A stretch of DNA of 44,384 nucleotides from Granulicatella sp041433555. Lineage in GTDB: Bacteria > Bacillota > Bacilli > Lactobacillales > Aerococcaceae. A program made the position numbers and the translations under genes. Positions 32,596-40,677 of this stretch are shown piece after piece. The notes under the pieces are model-generated. The model worked only from the letters and a program-made list of their open reading frames with translations. It searched no databases and was not told the DNA's origin. Position 1 is the stretch's first letter, and every line of letters starts with the position of its first letter. The stretch is taken from contig NZ_JAPWBR010000016.1 in assembly GCF_041433555.1 (NCBI RefSeq), positions 1-44,384 of the forward strand, given 5' to 3'.

Positions 32596-33352
32596 CACTC
32601 TCTTTCTCCTTTTCTTGTCTTTTCTCAATTAAAATATCCTCATATGGAGAACTTTGAATAAAACGGACACGATGTTCCCGAACGAGCTGTAACATCGCTA
32701 AAAATGTTGTTGTAATCGCATGCCTGTTGAACGCTGGGAAACATTCCTCAAACGGAACTTGTTTCTTATCTGTGTGCTCAACTTTTGAAATAATCGAATC
32801 CATTAATTCTTCAACCGTATGCGTTTCATGTTGAATATTAGCCTTCAGTGGCATCTTTGCAATATTCTTACGCGCTAATTTCTTTAAAGCATTCCATAAA
32901 TCTTGAGTCGTCACTTCTCCTTCTTTTAATGGAATAATCTCCTGCATCGTAGATAAGTCACTCGCCTCTTTCCCGAAGTGTAATCCCCTTAGGAAAGAGA
33001 GCTCCTCAAGCTTTTTGGCATTTTCTTTAATTTGTTGATATTCCAATAGTTGTTGCACTAACTGATCACGAGGGTCTTCCACGATTGGCTCCCCGTCTTC
33101 ATCCAACTCTTCCAGTTTTGGTTTTGGAAGAAGCATTCTTGCCTTAATCTCTAATAATGTTGACGCCATTACTAAATACTCGGCTGCCACTTCCAACTCC
33201 AAAGTTTTCATGGAATGAATGAAGTTCAAATATTGCTTCGTTAATTCATTCATCGGAATATCGTAAATATCGATTTTCATCTCGCGAATCAGATGCAAGA
33301 GGACGTCCATCGGTCCTTCGTATTCAGCTACTTTAATTGTTAAATCTTCCAT
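32591..33352 (-). CDS. scpA: Segregation and condensation protein A
   Basis: ScpA is the kleisin that bridges the two Smc heads in condensin. The N-terminal Smc-binding part reads EYEGPMDVLLHLIREMKIDIYDIPM, which is diagnostic. EYLVMASTLLEIKARMLLPK follows, then an acidic linker (about 120-145) and the C-terminal winged helix (EECFPAFNRHAITTTFLAML) that binds the other head. The length, 253 residues, is normal. The ATG at 33352 overlaps ribT by 13 bases, with GAGGAA upstream. Confidence 0.96.
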   Translation of the reverse strand: MEDLTIKVAEYEGPMDVLLHLIREMKIDIYDIPMNELTKQYLNFIHSMKTLELEVAAEYLVMASTLLEIKARMLLPKPKLEELDEDGEPIVEDPRDQLVQQLLEYQQIKENAKKLEELSFLRGLHFGKEASDLSTMQEIIPLKEGEVTTQDLWNALKKLARKNIAKMPLKANIQHETHTVEELMDSIISKVEHTDKKQVPFEECFPAFNRHAITTTFLAMLQLVREHRVRFIQSSPYEDILIEKRQEKEKESD

Positions 33353-33717
33353 GGTTCCTCACTTACACGATGTTTATTCCATTTTGCGAGAATCACACTC
33401 GTCTCAATTGTTCCACTCAATACTTTATCTTCCATCTTTGCTAAATCTTCTAACATTTGGAATGTAATATTTTCCCCACGAAACGAAGGTGACACCGATA
33501 AGTATTTAATGACAATCGTGTCTGTTGTGCTTTCTCCACCAATCAATCCAATAAAATTCTCACTGTCACTTTCTTTAAAAAGCCAGCATTTAATCGATGG
33601 ATTTGTCGCGATTTCTTCAATTTCCTCTTGCAATCGTTTAAAGTCCTTGAATTCAGGGATGTAAGAAAGTAATCCCATCACAATTTTTTTATTCGTTGCT
33701 GAATAAGGTACTAACAA
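33340..33717 (-). CDS. ribT: RibT-like GNAT acetyltransferase
   Basis: RibT is a small GNAT-fold protein whose substrate is not firmly known; in Bacillus it sits next to riboflavin genes. The 125-residue sequence has KYLSVSPSFRGENITFQML, a degenerate acetyl-CoA loop: it has RGEN where the usual pattern is Q/R-x-x-G-x-G/A. The start is the TTG at 33717, because AGGAGG lies 7 bases upstream and MLVPYSATNKKIVMGLLS aligns without gaps to the recalled B. subtilis start MLIRYKKSFEKIAMGLLS. The ATG six bases earlier abuts the AGGAGG. No other rib gene is in the window. Confidence 0.82.
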   Translation of the reverse strand: MLVPYSATNKKIVMGLLSYIPEFKDFKRLQEEIEEIATNPSIKCWLFKESDSENFIGLIGGESTTDTIVIKYLSVSPSFRGENITFQMLEDLAKMEDKVLSGTIETSVILAKWNKHRVSEEPWKI

Positions 33718-33743
33718 ATTCATTCCTCCTCGAGGTTCGTCTC

Positions 33744-34559
33744 TTAATATAAAACAAGTACTTTACGAACCAATGATTTGAACACTTCTTTAACGCGTTG
33801 TGTTGTTTCTACCACTTCTTCGTGGTTTAAGTTTGCTTGCATTCCTGCAGCTAAGTTTGTGATACATGAAATCCCAATTACTTTGATACCAGCGTGGTTT
33901 GCTACGATAACTTCAGGAACAGTTGACATTCCTACTGCGTCCCCACCAACCGCTTGTGTGAAACGGATTTCTGCTGGTGTTTCATAAGTTGGTCCAGAGT
34001 ATCCCATGTATACTCCTTCTTTAATGTTGATGTTTAATTCTTTCGCAGCTTTACGAACCACTTCTTGTCCGTATTCGTGGTACGCATGGCTCATATCAGG
34101 GAAACGAGGTCCAAAGCGGTCTTCGTTTGGCCCGATGAGTGGGTTTGTACCAGTGTAGTTAATTTGGTCTGTAATAATCATTAAGTCCCCTGGTTCAAAT
34201 GTTGGGTTTGCACCACCAGCTGAGTTTGTAACGATAATTGTTTCAACATCTAATAGTTTCATTAAACGAATTGGGAACGTTACTGTTTCCATATCGTAAC
34301 CTTCATAGTAATGGAAACGTCCATCCATGATTAGAACTTGTTTTCCTTCTAATTCACCGTATACAAGACGACCAGCATGACCGACTACTGTTGACACTGG
34401 GAAGTTTGGAATATCTTTATAGTCAAAGATTAATGGGTTCTTTACTTCTCCAGCAAGTTCACCAAGACCTGATCCTAAAATCATTCCGAAGTCAATGTGA
34501 CCAATACCTTTTTCTTGTAAAAACGTTTTTGTTTCAACTAATTGTTCGTATTTGCTCAT
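33744..34559 (-). CDS. punA: Purine nucleoside phosphorylase (trimeric)
   Basis: It splits inosine, guanosine and their deoxy forms into base and (deoxy)ribose-1-phosphate. The 271-residue protein is of the trimeric PNP class: ILGSGLGELAG holds phosphate, GRFHYYEGYDMETVTFPIR and VTNSAGGAN form the active site, and GDAVGMSTVPEVIVANHAGI closes the purine pocket. AAAGAGGG precedes the ATG. It follows deoB by 19 bases; its sugar phosphate product is the DeoB substrate. Confidence 0.96.
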   Translation of the reverse strand: MSKYEQLVETKTFLQEKGIGHIDFGMILGSGLGELAGEVKNPLIFDYKDIPNFPVSTVVGHAGRLVYGELEGKQVLIMDGRFHYYEGYDMETVTFPIRLMKLLDVETIIVTNSAGGANPTFEPGDLMIITDQINYTGTNPLIGPNEDRFGPRFPDMSHAYHEYGQEVVRKAAKELNINIKEGVYMGYSGPTYETPAEIRFTQAVGGDAVGMSTVPEVIVANHAGIKVIGISCITNLAAGMQANLNHEEVVETTQRVKEVFKSLVRKVLVLY

Positions 34560-34578
34560 GTTGTTCCCTCTTTCTATA

Positions 34579-35748
34579 TTAGTTTAATTCTTTTAAGAAG
34601 CTTGTTCCGTTACCAGTTGATGGTACACCAAAGTTTTCGCTGATTGTTTCTGCGATATCACTGAAGTGACCTTCTGGTAAGTGTGTTGGGTGTTTCAATG
34701 ATTTGCTGATAGCTAACACTGGAATGTACTCACGAGTGTGGTCTGTTCCCTTGAACGTTGGGTCGTTTCCGTGGTCAGCTGTAATAATTAATAAATCATC
34801 TTCTTGCATGTTTTCAACGATTTCTGGAATACGAGCATCGAATGCTTCAAGCGCTTCGCCGTATCCTTTTGTATTACGACGGTGTCCGTAAACCGCATCG
34901 AAGTCAACTAAGTTTAAGAAACTCATACCAGTGAAGTCTTTCTTCAATACTTCTACTAGTTTATCCACGCCATCCATATTGTCTTTTGTACGAACGAATT
35001 CTGTAATTCCTTGTCCGTTGAAGATATCGTTAATCTTACCAATCGCAATCACATCAAATCCATCTTTCTTCAAGAAGTCTAATGTTGTTTCGCCAAATGG
35101 ACTTAACGCATAGTCATGACGGTTTGATGTTCTTTGGAAGTTACCAGGTTCACCCACATATGGACGAGCAATGATACGTCCAATCATATATGGATCGTCT
35201 TTTGTAATTTCACGAGCGTATTCGCAAATACGGTATAACTCTTCTAGCGGGATAACGTCTTCGTGAGCAGCAATTTGCATTACAGGGTCAGCAGAAGTAT
35301 AAACGATTAAATCGCCAGTTTCCATTTGGTGTTTACCGTAGTCATCGATAACCGCTGTACCACTGTATGGTAAGTTACATACGATTCCTCTTCCTGAGAA
35401 CTCAGAAATACGGTCTAATAATTCTTGTGGGAAACCATCAGGGAAAACTCGGAAAGGAGTTTTTATATTTAATCCCATTAATTCCCAGTGACCTGTCATT
35501 GTATCTTTACCAACAGAAACTTCTTCCAGTTTAGTATAGCTTCCTTCTGGATGTTCTACTGGTGGAACTGTTTTTAAAGGAGCGATATTTCCTAAACCAT
35601 AACGTTGCATATTTGGTACGTTTAAGCCCACAGTTTCTGAAATATGACCTAAAGTATGTGAACCTGCATCATCAAATTTTGCAGCATCTGGTGCTTCTCC
35701 AATCCCTACAGAGTCCATTACAATGACATGTATTCTTTTAAATTTCAT
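34579..35748 (-). CDS. deoB: Phosphopentomutase
   Basis: It interconverts (deoxy)ribose-1-phosphate and (deoxy)ribose-5-phosphate and links nucleoside salvage to the pentose pathway. The 389-residue alkaline-phosphatase-fold enzyme has metal ligands in VMDSVGIGEAPD, TADHGNDPTF and DHTREYIPVL. The phosphorylated threonine should be in GKDTMTGHWELMG. The ATG at 35748 has GGAG at a proper distance; TTG and ATG codons slightly upstream overlap that site and are rejected. It sits between xerD and punA in the same transcript. Confidence 0.96.
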   Translation of the reverse strand: MKFKRIHVIVMDSVGIGEAPDAAKFDDAGSHTLGHISETVGLNVPNMQRYGLGNIAPLKTVPPVEHPEGSYTKLEEVSVGKDTMTGHWELMGLNIKTPFRVFPDGFPQELLDRISEFSGRGIVCNLPYSGTAVIDDYGKHQMETGDLIVYTSADPVMQIAAHEDVIPLEELYRICEYAREITKDDPYMIGRIIARPYVGEPGNFQRTSNRHDYALSPFGETTLDFLKKDGFDVIAIGKINDIFNGQGITEFVRTKDNMDGVDKLVEVLKKDFTGMSFLNLVDFDAVYGHRRNTKGYGEALEAFDARIPEIVENMQEDDLLIITADHGNDPTFKGTDHTREYIPVLAISKSLKHPTHLPEGHFSDIAETISENFGVPSTGNGTSFLKELN

Positions 35749-35771
35749 AGATTCCATCTCCAATTTCTTTA

Positions 35772-36656
35772 TTACGAACGAGGATGTGCTTGTTTGTAAA
35801 TTTCCTTCATTCGTTCGTTTGTAATATGTGTATAAATTTGTGTTGTACTAATATCTGAATGTCCAAGCAATTCCTGAACAATTCGAAGGTCGGCACCCGC
35901 TTCTAAAATATGGGTTGCAAAGGAATGGCGCAATGTATGAGGGCTCACTTCCTTTGTAATCATGGCCGTCTGAACGATTTTCTTTAAATTCTTCCAGAAA
36001 CCTTGACGCGTAAACGGGCCACCTCTGTGATTCAAGAACAAGACATTCGATAACTTCTTCTCGTCTTCTAAAGCTGGACGTGCATACTCTAAGTAATTTT
36101 GAATCCAGTTAGTGGCTTCCTGTCCAATCGGGATAATGCGTTGTTTATTCCCTTTCCCAATCGTTTGTAGGAATCCAAGTTCCAAGTGCAAATCACTGAG
36201 TTCAATACTGATTAATTCACTCACCCGCATCCCTGTTGCATATAAGAGTTCGAGCATCGCCTTATCTCTTAAGCCTAGAACCGTTGAGGTATCTGGTACC
36301 TCCAGCAACCTGTTCACTTCATCGATACTCAGCGCTTTTGGCAACTGCTTCTTCGGTTTTGGTGGATGAATTTGTTGCGTCGGATCTTTTTCTATCATTC
36401 GCTCTTGCACGAGAAACTGGAAAAACTTCTTCAGGCAACTAATCATTCGACTTGTTGAACTAACGGCGTATTCATCTTTTTTCAGCTTCTGAAGAAACAG
36501 TACCATCGTTGTATGGTCCACATCTTGCAGACGTGCCACCTTTTGTTCTTCTAAAAACTGAGAAAACTTCTCCAAATCACGTTTATAACTTGCAACGGTG
36601 TTATCAGATAGTCCTTGAACGGCAATACTATCTAGGAAGTAGTGTATTTCTTTCAT
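35772..36656 (-). CDS. xerD: Tyrosine recombinase XerD
   Basis: Together with XerC it resolves chromosome dimers at the dif site. The 294-residue protein has the N-terminal SAM-like core-binding domain (1 to about 90) and a complete catalytic domain: Arg144 (ATGMRVSEL), Lys168 (GKGNKQR), His240 and Arg243 (HTLRHSFATH), His266 (LGHSDIS) and nucleophile Tyr275 (TQIYTH). No transposon or integrase signs surround it. It follows fur by 3 bases; fur-xerD adjacency is known from Bacillus. This context favours housekeeping XerD over a phage integrase. Confidence 0.93.
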   Translation of the reverse strand: MKEIHYFLDSIAVQGLSDNTVASYKRDLEKFSQFLEEQKVARLQDVDHTTMVLFLQKLKKDEYAVSSTSRMISCLKKFFQFLVQERMIEKDPTQQIHPPKPKKQLPKALSIDEVNRLLEVPDTSTVLGLRDKAMLELLYATGMRVSELISIELSDLHLELGFLQTIGKGNKQRIIPIGQEATNWIQNYLEYARPALEDEKKLSNVLFLNHRGGPFTRQGFWKNLKKIVQTAMITKEVSPHTLRHSFATHILEAGADLRIVQELLGHSDISTTQIYTHITNERMKEIYKQAHPRS

Positions 36657-36659
36657 CTT

Positions 36660-37109
36660 CTACCCTTCCTTTTGCTGGCAATTTTTGCAAATCCCGTGAA
36701 AAGTTAGACGATGATCCAGCACTTGAAACTGGAATTGCTCTAATACTTTTTGTTCAACATCAACGAGCAAATCTTCCTCGACTTCCTGAATCTGTCCGCA
36801 TTTCACACATAAGAGATGATGCGCAAAATGACGATTAACGGTTTGTTTCAGATGATAACGGCCAATGCCATCATCAAATAGATTTCTTGAAATGATTCCT
36901 AAGTCCGTTAAAATCTCCAATGTTCGATATACCGTAGCTAGTCCAATGTCTGGATACTTCTGCTTCACGTACATGTAAATTTCTTCAGCCGTTAAGAGCT
37001 CATTCAGATGTTCTAGAAGGATTTCAACCGTTGCCTGTCTTTGCAGGGTCAGTTTAAAACCTTCTTCTTGTAATTTCTTTTGAATCCCTTCAATAGAAAT
37101 AGATGACAA
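36660..37109 (-). CDS. fur: Fur-family ferric uptake regulator
   Basis: Fur represses iron-uptake genes when loaded with Fe(II). The 149-residue protein has the winged helix KLTLQRQATVEILLEH and PDIGLATVYRTLEIL, then the metal-binding half. Two CxxC zinc sites are visible (CVKCG and CKNC) together with HRLTFHGIC. The start is probably the TTG at 37109, since GGAGG lies 8 bases upstream and the N-terminus then resembles that of B. subtilis Fur; the GTG at 37124 would add five residues. PerR or Zur cannot be fully excluded, but position before xerD supports Fur. Confidence 0.88.
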   Translation of the reverse strand: MSSISIEGIQKKLQEEGFKLTLQRQATVEILLEHLNELLTAEEIYMYVKQKYPDIGLATVYRTLEILTDLGIISRNLFDDGIGRYHLKQTVNRHFAHHLLCVKCGQIQEVEEDLLVDVEQKVLEQFQFQVLDHRLTFHGICKNCQQKEG

Positions 37110-37127
37110 GCGACTCGCCTCCACTCA

Positions 37128-37991
37128 TTATTCTTCAATCAGATGGATAAATCCTTCTTCTTGTGTAATTCTTTTTGCTTTTAATAAATTACCAATGGCA
37201 CGTTTAAATTGCCCTTTACTAATTCCAAAAATCTCTTTAATCGTCTTTGGATCTGTTTTATCCCAATAAGGAAGTGTATGTGTTGGACGATTTTTCAGCA
37301 TCGCCACAATCATCTCTGCATCGTCTCCAATCGCTTCGTGAGCGCGTGGACGCATCGAAACATTCAGTACACCATCTGGACGTAGGCCAATCACACGGAC
37401 GGTAATTTCTTCCCCAAGCGTTGGTTCGTACATTCGCTCTGATGGATGCAAGAACAACTTATATCCTTCTGGTGTGATAATGGTTGTTCCTACAAGCCTT
37501 ACTTGTGTTACCGTTCCAGTTAGGTCTTTATTGAGTTGACCTTTATGACCACGAATCACTTTTTCATTTAATGCTTGACCGTCTCCCATCGTTGCCCATG
37601 TGCGATCTTTTTTATCTTTAATCAACGTTACGTATAAACGATTATTTTTCTTTGGCCATAACTCTTTCATACTTGGAAGTTCATCCAATGAAACTACCAT
37701 ATCTTTATCTTCTAAACCAATATCCACGAATACGCCCAAGTCTTTTCTGACTTGTGTCACGCTTGCCCATCCATAACTTTCATTTGTTACTTCAGGAATG
37801 TGGAGCGTAAAGACTTTTTTACGGGAAGAATTCTCATATAAAAATCCCGTTACTACATCACCAATCTTTAGTGATTCGGTAGCGTCGTCTTTTTTTAGAC
37901 GGAATGTTTCTCCACTCTTTTGAACGAAAAAGTACTTTTCATTTTCATCCGTGATAATGGCTTGAACAACGGTCGATAATTCACTTGTCAT
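37128..37991 (-). CDS. cvfB: CvfB-like S1-domain RNA-binding protein
   Basis: CvfB (YitL in B. subtilis) is an RNA-binding protein that affects virulence regulation in Staphylococcus aureus. The 287-residue protein has three S1-like beta-barrels, including GWASVTQVRKDLGVFVDIGL and GTVTQVRLVGTTIITPEGYKLF. A C-terminal winged helix follows (KTIKEIFGISKGQFKRAIGNLLK). AAGGAGG precedes the ATG. It is the first gene of the presumed long operon that contains fur, xerD, deoB, punA, ribT, scpA, scpB and rluB. Confidence 0.92.
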   Translation of the reverse strand: MTSELSTVVQAIITDENEKYFFVQKSGETFRLKKDDATESLKIGDVVTGFLYENSSRKKVFTLHIPEVTNESYGWASVTQVRKDLGVFVDIGLEDKDMVVSLDELPSMKELWPKKNNRLYVTLIKDKKDRTWATMGDGQALNEKVIRGHKGQLNKDLTGTVTQVRLVGTTIITPEGYKLFLHPSERMYEPTLGEEITVRVIGLRPDGVLNVSMRPRAHEAIGDDAEMIVAMLKNRPTHTLPYWDKTDPKTIKEIFGISKGQFKRAIGNLLKAKRITQEEGFIHLIEE

Positions 37992-38023
37992 AACAAACCT
38001 CCTTCTTCTACATTTGTCCTTTT

Positions 38024-38032
38024 ATTTTACCA
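38024..38032 (-). promoter_or_regulatory. Extended -10 promoter of the cvfB-to-rluB unit
   Basis: The minus strand reads TGGTAAAAT, an extended -10 box about 33 bases before the cvfB start. The -35 region (TGACTG) is weak. No other good promoter was seen inside the nine-gene unit. Confidence 0.5.
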
Positions 38033-38111
38033 CAAAATAGGGCTTACAGTCATTTAACTCCTTGTATTTCTAACGATTTCTCATTATTTTATGAAATGAC
38101 TTCAAAACACA

Positions 38112-38152
38112 AAAAAGCTTGAACAACTTTTTTCGGTTTGTTCAAGCTTTTT
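38112..38152 (-). terminator. Terminator after pyk
   Basis: A perfect 15-base stem AAAAAGCTTGAACAA/TTGTTCAAGCTTTTT (38112-38126 and 38138-38152) with an 11-base loop is followed by T on the minus strand. It closes pfkA-pyk. Confidence 0.88.
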
Positions 38153-38169
38153 ATTATGATTTAAATAAA

Positions 38170-39588
38170 TTATACGCGAGCAACTTTCATCATGTTTGTT
38201 GTTCCTTTAATTCCTAAAGGTACACCAGCAGTGATGATCACTAAATCGCCTTCTTGTGTAGTAAGGTTGTCACGTACTGCTTGCATACAGATTTCGAACA
38301 TTTCATCTGTAGACTGTGCACGTTCAACGATTACTGGTTTAACACCCCAGATTAATGACATTGCACGTTGTTGACGTTCAGAAGAAGTCACACCTAAGAT
38401 TGTTGCGTCAGGACGGAATTTAGAAATCATTTTTGGAGTATGTCCTGATTCAGTTGCAGCAACGATTGTTTTCACTTTTAAGTTTTTAGCTGTGTGAGCT
38501 ACTGAACGACCGATTGCTTCAGCTACATCAGTTTCATCGAATGCTTTTAATTTGAATTTGTCACGTACACGGATTTCTTGTTCTGTACGAACACAGATAT
38601 TAGCCATTGTACGAACGGCTTCAACTGGGTAATCCCCTGCTGCAGATTCACCAGATAACATAACTGCATCTGTACCATCGAAGATAGCGTTCGCTACGTC
38701 ACCAACTTCCGCACGTGTTGGACGTGGGTTACGTTGCATTGAATCTAACATTTGAGTAGCAGTAATAACTGGTTTACCTAAAGTGTTACATTTCTTAATT
38801 AAAGTTTTTTGAACGATTGGAACTTCTTCTGCTGCGATTTCAACACCCATGTCTCCACGAGCAACCATTAAACCATCTGATACCGCTAAGATTTCGTCAA
38901 TGTTGTCGATACCTTCTTGGTTTTCGATTTTTGGAATGATTTGGATGTGTGTTGCGTTATGTTCTTTTAATAAATCGCGAATTTCTTGAACGTCTGAAGC
39001 ACGACGAACGAAACTTGCTGCGATGAAGTCGATATCATTTTCAATACCGAAGATAATATCAGCACGGTCTTTTTCAGTGATACCAGGTAATTTAGTTTTA
39101 ACGCCAGGAACGTTAATACCTTTTTTATTTTTAACAACACCGCTGTTGTTTACTACGCAGACGATTTCGCCGTTAGCGTGGTCTACTTCAGTAACAGCTA
39201 ATCCTACTAAACCATCATCTACTAAGATAATTGATCCAGGTTTAACATCGTTGATTAATTCTGGGTAAGTGATAGAGAATTTTTCTTTAGTTCCTAACAC
39301 TTCAGTCATTGAAATACGAACAACGTCTCCAGTGTGGAATTCAATCGCACCATTTTCCATATCATGTGTACGGATTTCTGGTCCTTTTGTATCTAAAAGA
39401 ATCGCGATAACGCGTCCTGTTTCTTTACGAATTTTTTTGATTGTGTTGATACGTGCTAAATGTTCTTCATGGTCACCATGAGAGAAGTTTAAACGCGCAA
39501 CGTTCATTCCTGCTTCTGCTAAAGCTGCTAATTTTTCTGGCGCTTCACTAGCAGGTCCAATAGTACATACGATTTTAGTTCTTTTCAT
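38170..39588 (-). CDS. pyk: Pyruvate kinase
   Basis: It converts phosphoenolpyruvate and ADP to pyruvate and ATP, the last step of glycolysis. The 472-residue protein has the barrel core: RTKIVCTIGPAS at the N-terminus, LNFSHG, the catalytic run IIPKIENQEG and the metal/ADP region MVARGDMGVEIAAEEVP. The C-terminal allosteric domain ends in GTTNMMKVARV. It lacks the extra C-terminal PEP-utiliser-like domain seen in the 585-residue Bacillus and Enterococcus forms. AAGGAG precedes the ATG. It follows pfkA by 25 bases. Confidence 0.97.
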   Translation of the reverse strand: MKRTKIVCTIGPASEAPEKLAALAEAGMNVARLNFSHGDHEEHLARINTIKKIRKETGRVIAILLDTKGPEIRTHDMENGAIEFHTGDVVRISMTEVLGTKEKFSITYPELINDVKPGSIILVDDGLVGLAVTEVDHANGEIVCVVNNSGVVKNKKGINVPGVKTKLPGITEKDRADIIFGIENDIDFIAASFVRRASDVQEIRDLLKEHNATHIQIIPKIENQEGIDNIDEILAVSDGLMVARGDMGVEIAAEEVPIVQKTLIKKCNTLGKPVITATQMLDSMQRNPRPTRAEVGDVANAIFDGTDAVMLSGESAAGDYPVEAVRTMANICVRTEQEIRVRDKFKLKAFDETDVAEAIGRSVAHTAKNLKVKTIVAATESGHTPKMISKFRPDATILGVTSSERQQRAMSLIWGVKPVIVERAQSTDEMFEICMQAVRDNLTTQEGDLVIITAGVPLGIKGTTNMMKVARV

Positions 39589-39613
39589 TTTTTCTTGACT
39601 CCTTTAGTTTGTT

Positions 39614-40579
39614 TTAGAATGAAATTTCTTTATTTAGTTGATACAACTCTAAGTTAGGTAAATGTTTGCCGTTTGCTAATGTTTCAACGATATCGCTATA
39701 GATAATTTGTTCTGCTTTCACGCCGACACACACGCCACCGATATCTTCTTTTAATAAATCGATTGCTTTGGCACCCATACGACTTGCAAGTACACGGTCA
39801 CGAGCACTTGGAGCTCCACCACGTTGAACGTGTCCTAATACTGTAACACGTGTATGGAAGTCACTATCGTATTCACGGAGTTTCTTAGCAAGTTCGTCAC
39901 CAGACATCACACCTTCTGCAAGAATGATTAATGTATGTTTCTTACCGTTCAAGCGACCTTGTTTGATTTCTTTAGCGACAGTTTCTAAATCAAAATCTTG
40001 TTCTGGAATCAAAATTTGTTCTGCACCACTGGCAACCCCTGTCCAAAGTGCGATATCTCCAGCACGACGACCCATAACTTCAACGATAAACGTACGAACG
40101 TGTGATGTCGCAGTATCACGAAGACGGTCTAGCGCTTCTAATACAGTATTGATGGCAGTATCAAAACCGATTGTATATTCCGTACCTGGAATATCATTGT
40201 CGATTGTTCCTGGAACCCCAACAGTTGGGAAACCAAGTTTTGTTAAGGCAACGGCCCCTTGATAGCTTCCGTCACCACCGATAACAACAAGACCTTCAAT
40301 ACCGAATTTCTTTAATTGTTCGATTCCTTTTTCTTGTCCTTCGCGGTTTGCGAATTCTGGATAACGTGCAGAATACAAGAATGTACCCCCGCGACCAATC
40401 AAGTCACTCACGTCTGACGGATTTAATTTACGGATATCACCAGCTACTAACCCGGCAAAACCATAGTTAATTCCGTATACTTCAAAACCTTCATAAATAC
40501 CCTTACGTACAATCGCACGTACAGCGGCATTCATCCCTGGAGCATCTCCTCCACTTGTTAAAACAGCAATGCGTTTCAC
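39614..40579 (-). CDS. pfkA: ATP-dependent 6-phosphofructokinase
   Basis: It phosphorylates fructose-6-phosphate to fructose-1,6-bisphosphate. The 321-residue protein has LTSGGDAPGMNAAVRA for ATP binding, GGDGSYQGA for magnesium, and catalytic Asp127 in PGTIDNDI. GHVQRGGAPSARDR is the effector/substrate site. The length fits allosteric PfkA. The start is a GTG at 40579 with AGAGGTG seven bases upstream. Own promoter; pyk follows on the same transcript. A GAACAA/TTGTTC inverted repeat overlaps the predicted transcription start. Confidence 0.97.
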   Translation of the reverse strand: MKRIAVLTSGGDAPGMNAAVRAIVRKGIYEGFEVYGINYGFAGLVAGDIRKLNPSDVSDLIGRGGTFLYSARYPEFANREGQEKGIEQLKKFGIEGLVVIGGDGSYQGAVALTKLGFPTVGVPGTIDNDIPGTEYTIGFDTAINTVLEALDRLRDTATSHVRTFIVEVMGRRAGDIALWTGVASGAEQILIPEQDFDLETVAKEIKQGRLNGKKHTLIILAEGVMSGDELAKKLREYDSDFHTRVTVLGHVQRGGAPSARDRVLASRMGAKAIDLLKEDIGGVCVGVKAEQIIYSDIVETLANGKHLPNLELYQLNKEISF

Positions 40580-40610
40580 AAAGATTCACCTCTTAGATTT
40601 ATTTTTACTG

Positions 40611-40628
40611 GAACAAGCCCATTTGTTC
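40611..40628. promoter_or_regulatory. Inverted repeat at the pfkA transcription start
   Basis: GAACAA-GCCCAT-TTGTTC is a perfect 6-base inverted repeat with a 6-base spacer. It lies directly downstream of the pfkA -10 box, over the predicted start of transcription. An operator or a leader hairpin are both possible. Confidence 0.4.
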
Positions 40629-40630
40629 TC

Positions 40631-40659
40631 ATTTTATCACTTTTTTTTACAAATGTCTT
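40631..40659 (-). promoter_or_regulatory. Promoter of pfkA-pyk
   Basis: The minus strand has AAGACA (40659-40654) and TAAAAT (40636-40631) 17 bases apart, with TGA before the -10 (TGATAAAAT). Confidence 0.6.
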
Positions 40660-40677
40660 TCATTTTCATAAACTTTT

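Noticed and set aside
33718..33743. FMN riboswitch before ribT or purine riboswitch near punA
   Set aside because: The gaps are under 30 bases, too short for either aptamer, and contain no matching core sequences.
35772..36656. XerD as an integrase marking a mobile element
   Set aside because: It sits between fur and deoB in a conserved housekeeping order. No att-like repeats, phage genes or composition change were seen.
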